A DNA stretch of 7,800 nucleotides from Chloroflexota bacterium (lineage in GTDB: Bacteria; Chloroflexota; Anaerolineae; Anaerolineales; UBA11858): positions 1-7,800 of the forward strand of contig DOTA01000032.1 of the NCBI GenBank assembly GCA_003513015.1, written 5' to 3'. The notes beneath the pieces are model-generated. The model saw nothing but the letters and a program-made list of their open reading frames with translations, searched no databases and had not been told where the DNA came from. This document shows, piece by piece, positions 1 through 6,159 of this stretch (the first letter of the stretch is position 1; each line of letters opens with the position of its first letter). The position numbers were made by a program, and so were the translations under genes.

Positions 1-1
1 G

Positions 2-1900
2 CTGGCGGGCCTGCCCTGGCTAGGCTTCGTTTTCGGCATCAGCCTATTTCTCATTCCGGGAATACTATTGGGTTCCCTGATTCAACCCGAAAAAAGGAAT
101 CACCTGGCCTACCAACTCACCACGGGTTTCGCGATCTCTATCACCATCACCGGCATATTGGGGCTGGCTGCCCGGCTCTCACAACTTTCCTTCACTTTTG
201 TGAGCATCTGCTTTTATTTCGTGGGTGCCATTCTGATCTTTTGTTGGACAAGGAAGAAAGAGCTTTCCACCTCGAGTAAATTCTCCCGGCCAGATTTTTG
301 GCATTCTGCGCTATTGATCATCGCCGTGGCCGCCACCTTTCTGGCAGCCAAAACCGCCATCCCTGCCCGAGCCTACGGGGACGATTTCACCTACAACGCC
401 CAGGTAAACTATTTTCTCAACGCCCCGGCCTACACCTTCAAATTTGACGAAGCCCTCAGCCGCATGGAAATCGCCCGTTTCTGGCTGGCTTTCTGGCCCC
501 TGGCCGAAGCCCTGATCGCCGATTTAAGCGGCCTGCACCCTTTACTAATTACGGGCATTTACATCGCGCCCGCCCTGGTGATTTTCTCGGCGTTGGCGCT
601 TTATTCACTAGCCCGCGGCCTGGGATTTGCCCCAAAAATCGCTTTACTGGTTATCACCGGTCAATTTTTTAGCCTTTTCCGCCTTACGAGCCTCGATCAG
701 CCCGGCCGAATTTTTTTCGACCGCCTGGCTGAAGATAAAGTTGCCGCGGCCTTTGTGTTGGCGTTGGTGGTCTTCCAACTGGTGGTTGCTTTCCTCGAAA
801 AACCCACAAAAAATCGGCTGGCTCTGCTGGCCCTGGCAGGAATCGGATTAATGTTTGTTCACCCCGTCATCATGGGCATGGTCGCTCTGATCAGCGGCCT
901 TTACGGGCTGATCACCCTGGGGGCGCAGTGCAATTTCAAGCCTTTCCTGCAAATAGTTGCTGTACTGGCGCTGATCACGCTGCTGCCTTTTGCGTTGCGC
1001 TTCACGGAGGGTCAAAAACTATTCACCTTTACAGTTGAAGAAGCGAAAGCTGTCGGCCTGGAAGATAAAATCACATCGGGACGCCTGCAAATTTTAGAGA
1101 ATGATCGCTTTTATGGAATCTCCCCTGATCTGATTAACGGCTTGCCTTACAAATTAAGTTTCGCGGCTGGGATTTTGAGTTTGTTCCTGATCAAAAAGAG
1201 CAAATCCGCCCGATATATTCTCGCCTCCCTGCTGGCCTTGGGGTTATTCATATTCCCCTATACAGGATGGATCTTTGGGTTCGCCATGACCCCTTATCAA
1301 CTCTGGCGTTTAACCTGGTTGATGCCTTTTGGCATCGCGATCGCTTTTTTGATCCAAACTGGCCTTGATCTGTTAATAAAAATAAACTGGCTCCACAAAT
1401 ATGCAGACATCCTACAAAATGGGTGGCTACTGGCAAGTCAAATTATTTTATTAGCCGGGATGTTGTACCTGTTACCTTGGGCACAGGGCAACTTAGCCTT
1501 TGGCGTCCAAAAACCTGCCACGCCTTTCTGGTATGAAGATTACATTGAGATCGGAGATTTTATACAACGACAGGTGAACCCTGGTGCGGTGATCGTTGGC
1601 GGCCCAGACCGCGCCACCAACGATCTGATCCCCAGTATGGCACTCAATGTGAATTTAATCTCGTTCCGAAATGAAAACGGAGGCAGAAATGCCAGCCTAT
1701 GGGAGGCCATCGTGGGTGAAGATACGCCCAGTGATGAAAGATACGCCCTCCTTTTAGAGAATAATGTAAATTATTTGCTTATCCGAGAAGAACCCGCCTG
1801 GATGGACGCGCTTATAGATCGTTACCCCAGTCAATTTGAGGTCATTTTCGAAAACCGCAAGCTGCGCCTCTACCAAATTTCGTTTGGAGCAGAGCAATGA
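2..1900 (+). CDS. Multi-pass membrane protein, probable GT-C-type glycosyltransferase (5' end outside window)
   Basis: The reading frame is open from the first bases, so the true start lies upstream. The TTG at 68 is only an internal leucine in the sequence LFLIPGILLGSL. The 632 visible residues hold about 11 to 13 hydrophobic segments up to roughly nt 1490, followed by a soluble C-terminal domain of about 135 residues (from around FWYEDYIEIGDF to the end). An acidic pair in YGDDFTYN (nt 380-385) sits in the loop after an early membrane segment. That is where GT-C glycosyltransferases, which use lipid-linked sugar donors at the outer membrane face, carry their catalytic acidic residues. Topology plus this motif is the whole basis for the call, and no specific substrate can be inferred. 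It could instead be an uncharacterised DUF-type membrane protein of the same architecture. Its stop overlaps the start of the acetyltransferase gene, which suggests co-expression. Gene presence is very likely; function is moderately uncertain. Confidence 0.72.
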   Translation: MAGLPWLGFVFGISLFLIPGILLGSLIQPEKRNHLAYQLTTGFAISITITGILGLAARLSQLSFTFVSICFYFVGAILIFCWTRKKELSTSSKFSRPDFWHSALLIIAVAATFLAAKTAIPARAYGDDFTYNAQVNYFLNAPAYTFKFDEALSRMEIARFWLAFWPLAEALIADLSGLHPLLITGIYIAPALVIFSALALYSLARGLGFAPKIALLVITGQFFSLFRLTSLDQPGRIFFDRLAEDKVAAAFVLALVVFQLVVAFLEKPTKNRLALLALAGIGLMFVHPVIMGMVALISGLYGLITLGAQCNFKPFLQIVAVLALITLLPFALRFTEGQKLFTFTVEEAKAVGLEDKITSGRLQILENDRFYGISPDLINGLPYKLSFAAGILSLFLIKKSKSARYILASLLALGLFIFPYTGWIFGFAMTPYQLWRLTWLMPFGIAIAFLIQTGLDLLIKINWLHKYADILQNGWLLASQIILLAGMLYLLPWAQGNLAFGVQKPATPFWYEDYIEIGDFIQRQVNPGAVIVGGPDRATNDLIPSMALNVNLISFRNENGGRNASLWEAIVGEDTPSDERYALLLENNVNYLLIREEPAWMDALIDRYPSQFEVIFENRKLRLYQISFGAEQ

Positions 1901-2385
1901 GCCTGCAACTGTGCCCAATCACCCCGGAAGATCAAGATGTGATTACCGTATTATTGCGCAAGCATTGGGGATCAGAACGGGTGGTCAGCCGCGGGAAGCT
2001 CCACGATGCCAGCCGATTGCCGGGGTTTGTGGCCCTTTCCGAGGGGGAAACATTTGGGTTAGTGACCTACCGGATCGAAGGCCGGGAATGCGAACTGGTG
2101 ACGCTCGATAGCTGGCGCGAAAACCAGGGAATCGGTACCGCCCTGATCGAGGCGATTAAACGGGAAGCGCTCAAAGCGGGCTGCACCCGTCTATGGCTGA
2201 TCACCACCAATGACAATCTGCGCGCCCTGGGGTTCTATCAAAAGCAGGGATTCCATTTGGTGGCTGTGCATCCCAACGCAATCGCCGAATCCCGTAAAAT
2301 CAAACCAGAAATCCCGGAAATTGGGCTGCACGGCATTCCACTACGCGATGAAATCGAGTTAGAAATGCGGCTCTCCGCCATGTAA
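1897..2385 (+). CDS. GNAT family N-acetyltransferase
   Basis: This is a 162-residue single-domain protein that should transfer an acetyl group from acetyl-CoA to an amine; the acceptor is unknown. The acetyl-CoA pyrophosphate-binding motif A is visible as ENQGIGTALIEAI (Q77, G78, G80), following the strand ELVTLDSW. The later GNAT region TTNDNLRALGFYQKQGF (about 103-119) is typical of the fold. The tail, with SRKIKPEIP and GIPLRDEIELEM, matches a common GNAT subfamily in which these segments are conserved. The length is normal for the family. The ATG overlaps the upstream stop (ATGA, 1897-1900) and has a GGAG ribosome-binding site at 1886-1889 with 7-nt spacing, which supports this start and translational coupling to the membrane protein. 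It may modify a product of the neighbouring membrane enzyme, but that is speculation from adjacency. Confidence 0.9.
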   Translation: MSLQLCPITPEDQDVITVLLRKHWGSERVVSRGKLHDASRLPGFVALSEGETFGLVTYRIEGRECELVTLDSWRENQGIGTALIEAIKREALKAGCTRLWLITTNDNLRALGFYQKQGFHLVAVHPNAIAESRKIKPEIPEIGLHGIPLRDEIELEMRLSAM

Positions 2386-2413
2386 AGGTTCTGTTAACAA
2401 GGTTTTCTGAGGC

Positions 2414-2442
2414 TTGCGTGGGTGGTTTATCGGGGATAAAAT
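2414..2442 (+). promoter_or_regulatory. Possible sigma70-type promoter for the ParB-like/Usp gene
   Basis: The 117-bp gap after the acetyltransferase gene contains TTGCGT (2414-2419, 3 of 6 matches to the -35 consensus) and TAAAAT (2437-2442, 5 of 6 matches to the -10) separated by 17 bp. Initiation would fall near 2449, giving a leader of about 54 nt. The -35 match is weak, so this is only a candidate. No terminator hairpin with a T-tract is seen in the gap, so read-through from the upstream genes is also possible. Confidence 0.35.
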
Positions 2443-2502
2443 CTCGCCGTTCTTACGCGGGTTGGAGCAAGTCCGTTTCCAGCCTGATAAAAAGGCAATC
2501 TG

Positions 2503-4239
2503 ATGAGCAATTTTTCTCCTTATAGTCAAGCGGTCAGCGATTTTCGAGCTGCACGGCAAAAAGCCGATTTACAAAATTTGCTGTCGATGCTAACTGGCAA
2601 GAAAACAGAACTGCTCTCGTATGAGGAGGTGCGGCAAAAGCTGCGCGCCATTGAAGGCAGCCGCCAGGAGTTGCGCGATATTCCCATCGAGGCCATTATT
2701 GGCAGCGTAGGGCGTTATAGCGATTTCAACCGCGATTTCCTCCCGCGCCGGGAGAACGATCAGGAACGCTGGGCACGCGTGATGGTACAGGCCACCGGGC
2801 CAACCGGCCTGCCGCCGATTGATGTGTATCAGATTGGGGAGGCTTATTTTGTGTTAGATGGCAATCACCGGGTTTCGGTGGCCAAAGCGTTGGGATCATC
2901 GCATATTCAGGCCAATGTGACCGAAGTTAAAACAAAAGTGCAATTCGCGCCCGATTCGCAACCCGATGATTTAATTCTCAAAGCGGAATATGCCGATTTT
3001 CTTGAAAAGACCAGCATAAAACCCCTGCGCCCCGAGAGCGATCTAAGTGTGACCGTGCCGGGGCGCTACCCGGTGCTGCTGGAGCATATCGCCGTGCATC
3101 AATACTACATGGGTCTCGACGAAAAGCGCGATATCACCTACGAAGAGGCGGTGTTCCACTGGTACGATCAGGTTTATTTGCCGGTGATCGATGTGATCCG
3201 TGAACGCGGTATTTTGCGCACCTTCCCCAACCGCACCGAAACCGATCTTTATATTTGGCTGGCCAAACACCGGGAAGAACTAGAAACCAACCTGGGCTGG
3301 AAATTCGAAACCGAAACCGTGGCCGACAACTTGATGGCGCAGTATACTGCGGGGTTATCTCAAACCATTGGGCGCGTCACCAGCCGCATTTTAGACGCCG
3401 TTACACCCGACGGGCTAGAATCTGGGCCTTCAACGGGCCATTGGCGCGCAGAACATCTCGCACAGGATAAATCCGATCATTTATTTTCGAATATTTTAGT
3501 GGGGATTAGTAAAGATGATAACGAGTGGCAGGCGCTGGATCAGGCGATTCAGATTGCCCAAAGAGAGAAAGCGACGCTGCGCGGCTTGCATGTGATTCCG
3601 AATCCTAAAAAGCTCGACAGCCCCAAGGTAAAAACCCTCACCGAAGAATTCAAGCGGCGTTGCGCGGAGGCCGGCCTCCAGGGGGAGCTGGCCGTGGAAG
3701 TGGGCAGCGCGGCCCGTCAGATCTGCGAGCGCGCCCAATGGGCCGATCTCGTGATTGGGAAGTTGACCCATCCCCCGGCCAACAAGCTTCTGGCGCGTTT
3801 GAGTTCGGGATTCCGCATTATGGTGCGGCGTTGTTCACGCCCGATTTTGGCGGTTCCGGGAGAGGCCAGCCCCATCCGCAAAGCACTGCTGGCTTACAAT
3901 GGCAGCCCCAAAGCCGAAGAAGCCCTGTTCATCGCCGCCTACATGGCCTGCAAGTGGGAAATTCCCCTGGTGGTGCTGACCGTTGAACATAGCGGGATCA
4001 ACGCCGAAGCCGTGCAAGCAGCCGCCCGCGACTACCTCGGTGAGGAGAATCCATCCATCGAATATCTCGTAACGCAGGGCGAAGTCGTTCAGAACGTCCT
4101 AAAAACTGCGCAAGATCGGGGGTGTGATTTGATCCTGATTGGGGGCTACAAAGCCAGCCCGGTGGTTGAAATCGTTAAGGGGAGTTTGGTGGATGAGCTA
4201 TTGCGGGAGACGAACATCCCTACGCTAATTTGCCGTTAG
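2503..4239 (+). CDS. ParB/sulfiredoxin-like domain protein fused to two universal stress protein (Usp) domains
   Basis: The 578-residue protein has four visible parts. Residues 1-55 are a helical, charged lead-in. Residues 57-145 are a ParB/sulfiredoxin-like nucleotide-handling domain, with PIEAIIGSVGRYSDFNRDFLPR and the signature LDGNHRVSVAKALG (DGNHR 119-123). Residues 150-285 form an aromatic, mostly helical linker that includes FPNRTETDLYIWLAKHREEL, resembling a segment seen in DUF4032-type proteins. Residues 326-453 and 456-578 are two Usp domains, each starting with an ILVGIS- or ALLAYNGS-type strand and ending in RPILAVP or IPTLICR. Usp domains bind ATP or act as dimeric stress sensors, and ParB-like folds in some families bind nucleotides. 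No signal peptide or membrane segment is seen, so it is probably cytoplasmic. The ATG has AAAGG at 2491-2495 with 7-nt spacing and an in-frame stop at 2488-2490, so the start is firm. A regulatory or stress role is inferred; the actual function is unknown. Confidence 0.85.
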   Translation: MSNFSPYSQAVSDFRAARQKADLQNLLSMLTGKKTELLSYEEVRQKLRAIEGSRQELRDIPIEAIIGSVGRYSDFNRDFLPRRENDQERWARVMVQATGPTGLPPIDVYQIGEAYFVLDGNHRVSVAKALGSSHIQANVTEVKTKVQFAPDSQPDDLILKAEYADFLEKTSIKPLRPESDLSVTVPGRYPVLLEHIAVHQYYMGLDEKRDITYEEAVFHWYDQVYLPVIDVIRERGILRTFPNRTETDLYIWLAKHREELETNLGWKFETETVADNLMAQYTAGLSQTIGRVTSRILDAVTPDGLESGPSTGHWRAEHLAQDKSDHLFSNILVGISKDDNEWQALDQAIQIAQREKATLRGLHVIPNPKKLDSPKVKTLTEEFKRRCAEAGLQGELAVEVGSAARQICERAQWADLVIGKLTHPPANKLLARLSSGFRIMVRRCSRPILAVPGEASPIRKALLAYNGSPKAEEALFIAAYMACKWEIPLVVLTVEHSGINAEAVQAAARDYLGEENPSIEYLVTQGEVVQNVLKTAQDRGCDLILIGGYKASPVVEIVKGSLVDELLRETNIPTLICR

Positions 4240-4857
4240 TTCTGTCACTTTGTAGCCGTAGGTATTTACTACTTTGGTTGCCCCAAACTGGGTTTCCACG
4301 ATCACATCCGGGCGGTAAACGTGGATATGACCATGCAGATGAAACCGCGGTTTAAAGGTTTTCAGCAGCCAGCGAAAAGCCTGAATACCAATGTGGGGAT
4401 AATCCGGCCCATCATGAATGCCCCAGGGCGGTGCGTGAGTCACGAAAACATCCAAATAACGACCATAAAAAAGCCGGTTCCATAACAAACCCGGAACCAG
4501 CTTCAGCACAGACTGCCACATTTGAAACTGTGTGTATTGATATTTGCCGTTGTTGTTGTAGCGAATGCTGCCCTGCACGCCCGCTATCAACAAACCTTCA
4601 TAGCGAAAAACACGCCGATGCAGATTCGTGCCCCCATGCGGATAAGTGCATTCCCCGTGATCGCTGGTTTCAACGGCGGAATCGTGATTGCCGTGCACAA
4701 AAAACAGGGGAACGTTAAGCGAACTGATGATGTATTCCTGGTAATAATAAGGCAAATCTCCACAGCCAATCACACAATCCACATCCGAGAATTTTTCAAA
4801 AACCAGGGGGGAATAGATTGTTGGAATAACTGTGTCGCTAATCGATAGGATTTTCAC
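4225..4857 (-). CDS. Calcineurin-like metallophosphoesterase
   Basis: This 210-residue protein carries most of the metal-binding motifs of the superfamily: D8 in ISDT, GCGDLPYYY (D34), GNHD (56-59), THAPPWG (H141) and HLHGHIH (H177, H179). It should hydrolyse a phosphomonoester or phosphodiester; the substrate cannot be read from sequence. The first motif is normally D-x-H but here is D8-T9-V10, so one canonical metal ligand is absent. I recall this as shared by a subgroup with the same GCGDLPYYY signature, so it is probably not a decay sign. No signal peptide is present. The start is GTG at 4855-4857, with AAAGG about 8 nt upstream and a strong promoter behind it. The 3' end (TAG) overlaps the convergent Usp gene by 15 bp. 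Confidence 0.88.
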   Translation of the reverse strand: MKILSISDTVIPTIYSPLVFEKFSDVDCVIGCGDLPYYYQEYIISSLNVPLFFVHGNHDSAVETSDHGECTYPHGGTNLHRRVFRYEGLLIAGVQGSIRYNNNGKYQYTQFQMWQSVLKLVPGLLWNRLFYGRYLDVFVTHAPPWGIHDGPDYPHIGIQAFRWLLKTFKPRFHLHGHIHVYRPDVIVETQFGATKVVNTYGYKVTELTAN

Positions 4858-4886
4858 CAGGGAGGCCTTTAAATGGGTTGATAAGG

Positions 4887-4915
4887 CTTATAACCGCTTT
4901 GAGAAAACTTGTCAA
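4887..4915 (-). promoter_or_regulatory. Near-consensus sigma70 promoter for the metallophosphoesterase gene
   Basis: Read on the minus strand, a perfect -35 TTGACA (4910-4915) and a TATAAG -10 (4887-4892, 5 of 6 matches) are separated by exactly 17 bp. Transcription would start near 4880, leaving a leader of about 23 nt before the GTG start with its AAAGG ribosome-binding site. This is the best promoter match in the window. Its -35 overlaps one arm of the inverted repeat at 4914-4935. Confidence 0.7.
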
Positions 4916-4935
4916 CACACGAAAGTACCTGTGTT
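4914..4935. repeat. Inverted repeat AACACA-N10-TGTGTT, candidate operator
   Basis: A perfect 6-bp-arm inverted repeat with a 10-bp centre lies in the divergent region. The left arm overlaps the minus-strand -35 by two bases. The right arm overlaps the plus-strand extended -10 (TG at 4932-4933, first T of TAGAAT at 4935). A dimeric regulator bound here could affect both promoters. Arms this short can also arise by chance in a 130-bp region, so the functional claim is tentative. Confidence 0.35.
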
Positions 4936-4940
4936 AGAAT
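4932..4940 (+). promoter_or_regulatory. Candidate extended -10 promoter for the tdk-hpt-CCA operon
   Basis: TGTTAGAAT matches an extended -10 element (TG-N-TAGAAT, 5 of 6 matches in the hexamer). The only decent -35-like hexamer, TTGTCA at 4909-4914, is 20 bp away, which is too long for a standard promoter. Activity would therefore rely on the extended -10 or on an activator. Initiation near 4947 would give a leader of about 40 nt before the tdk ATG. Confidence 0.45.
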
Positions 4941-4987
4941 TCAGCAGCGGATACACAAACACCCTTATTTTCTAACCGAGGTATTTT

Positions 4988-5557
4988 ATGAAACATCACA
5001 GAGGCTCCATCGAAGTGATCACCGGCTCCATGTTCTGCGGCAAAACCGAAGAGTTGATTCGCCGCCTACGCCGCGCCACCATTGCCCAACAAAAAGTGCA
5101 GGTTTTCAAACCCACCATTGACAACCGCTACGCCGAAGAGAAAGTCACCTCACACGCCGGAGCCAATTTCGATGCGCTGCCCATCCAAAGCTCTGCGGAA
5201 ATCAGCAAATACCTTGATCCCGACACAACCGTTGTCGCCATCGACGAAGCCCAATTTTTTGATCCCGAAATTGTCAACATCACCCAAGCCCTGGCTGATC
5301 GCGGCCTGCGCGTGATCGCCGCCGGGCTGGATATGGATTTTCGCGGCGAACCTTTCGGCCCCATGCCCATTTTGCTCTCACAGGCCGAAGAAGTCAGCAA
5401 ACTGCACGCCATCTGCGTGGTTTGCGGCGAAGAAGCCTCCCGTACCCAACGTCTGGTCGATGGCCGCCCCGCTCGTTACGACGATCCCGTGGTGATCGTG
5501 GGCGCGGCAGAAATGTACGAAGCTCGCTGCCGCGAGCACCACGAAGTTCCCCGCTAA
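4988..5557 (+). CDS. tdk: Thymidine kinase, type II (salvage enzyme)
   Basis: This cytosolic enzyme phosphorylates thymidine to dTMP using ATP, feeding salvaged thymidine into DNA precursor synthesis. The 189-residue length is normal for the bacterial type II (TK1-like) family. Visible motifs are the P-loop GSMFCGKT (13-20), the Walker B/catalytic segment DEAQF (86-90, with E87 the expected base), and [15 protein letters not shown] (111-125), typical of the family. The zinc site is C143-x2-C146 paired with C181-x2-H184, so the fourth ligand is apparently histidine rather than cysteine, a common variant. Near the C-terminus, [15 protein letters not shown] matches the substrate-enclosing lasso region. 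The ATG has GAGG at 4978-4981 with 6-nt spacing. It is the first gene of a probable operon, followed after 33 nt by hpt. I am confident of this call. Confidence 0.97.
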   Translation: MKHHRGSIEVITGSMFCGKTEELIRRLRRATIAQQKVQVFKPTIDNRYAEEKVTSHAGANFDALPIQSSAEISKYLDPDTTVVAIDEAQFFDPEIVNITQALADRGLRVIAAGLDMDFRGEPFGPMPILLSQAEEVSKLHAICVVCGEEASRTQRLVDGRPARYDDPVVIVGAAEMYEARCREHHEVPR

Positions 5558-5590
5558 ACCGCCCAACCGGATAAGTTTCACGGAGCAAGT

Positions 5591-6148
5591 ATGCAAGATT
5601 ATCACGAATTTCTCGACGAAACCCTCATCGACGCCCCCACCCTGCAAGCCCGCATCGCCGAGCTTGGCGCTGAAATCAGCCGCGTCTACCAGGGTCAAGA
5701 TTTACACCTGGTCTGCATTTTGCGCGGCGGCGTGCTCTTCCTCACCGATCTGATGCGCCAGATCAGCGTGCCGCACACGATCGACTTCATGGCGATCTCA
5801 TCCTATGGGGCTGGAGCGCGCCAATCCAGCGGACAAGTGCGCCTGACTATGGATCTCAAAGACGACATCCATAACCGCAACGTGGTGCTGGTCGAAGATA
5901 TCATTGACAGCGGCCACACCATCGCATCCGTGATGGAGTTACTGGCTACGCGCAAACCCGCCAGTCTGCGCATCTGCACTTTGCTTGATAAAGCCGAACG
6001 CCGCGAAACCAAAGTTCCCATTGATTTTTGTGGATTCGTGATTCCCGATAAATTCGTTTTCGGCTATGGCTTGGATCTTGACGAATATTACCGGAACCTG
6101 CCCTTTATTGGCACCGTCAACGTTGAAAAATTCCAACCCCCGGAATAA
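5591..6148 (+). CDS. hpt: Hypoxanthine phosphoribosyltransferase (purine salvage)
   Basis: The enzyme joins hypoxanthine (often also guanine) to PRPP, giving IMP or GMP plus pyrophosphate, in the cytoplasm. The 185-residue length is standard for bacterial HPRT. Key motifs are the LRGG loop (44-47), ISSYGAG (69-75, the flexible loop start), the PRPP-binding signature VVLVEDIIDSGHT (98-110, acidic pair E102-D103), the purine-contacting lysine in LLDKAERR (K134), and PDKFVFGYGLDLDEYYRNLPFIG (152-174), which closes the active site. The ATG is preceded by GGAG at 5582-5585 with 5-nt spacing. It lies 33 nt after tdk and 11 nt before the next gene, so the three are probably co-transcribed. Xanthine or guanine preference cannot be settled by eye. 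Confidence 0.96.
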   Translation: MQDYHEFLDETLIDAPTLQARIAELGAEISRVYQGQDLHLVCILRGGVLFLTDLMRQISVPHTIDFMAISSYGAGARQSSGQVRLTMDLKDDIHNRNVVLVEDIIDSGHTIASVMELLATRKPASLRICTLLDKAERRETKVPIDFCGFVIPDKFVFGYGLDLDEYYRNLPFIGTVNVEKFQPPE

Positions 6149-6159
6149 GATAAATAAAT

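Noticed and set aside
68..70. TTG as the start of the membrane protein gene
   Set aside because: The frame is open back to the window edge and encodes a hydrophobic segment with an LIPG motif typical of the beginning of such proteins, so the TTG is an internal leucine codon.
2366..2385. GCGG-CTCT-CCGC hairpin at the end of the acetyltransferase gene as a terminator
   Set aside because: The stem is 4 bp, it is within the coding sequence, and no T-run follows.
4917..4934. NrdR box (ACAC...GTGT) upstream of tdk
   Set aside because: The ends match the general ACAC/GTGT pattern, but the centre is 10 bp instead of 8 and lacks the AT-rich core, so it does not fit the NrdR consensus as I know it.
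4909..4940. Standard plus-strand promoter TTGTCA...TAGAAT
   Set aside because: The spacer is 20 bp, outside the usual 16-18 range, and TTGTCA overlaps the minus-strand -35. Only the extended -10 was kept.
5522..5537. GCTCGC-TGCC-GCGAGC hairpin as a terminator or attenuator at the end of tdk
   Set aside because: The stem is perfect but only 6 bp, lies inside the tdk coding region and has no following T-tract. It is likely incidental in GC-rich coding sequence.
5378..5698. Minus-strand open frame spanning the tdk-hpt junction
   Set aside because: It is antisense to two well-supported genes and shows no recognisable domain; its length is explained by codon bias of the sense genes.
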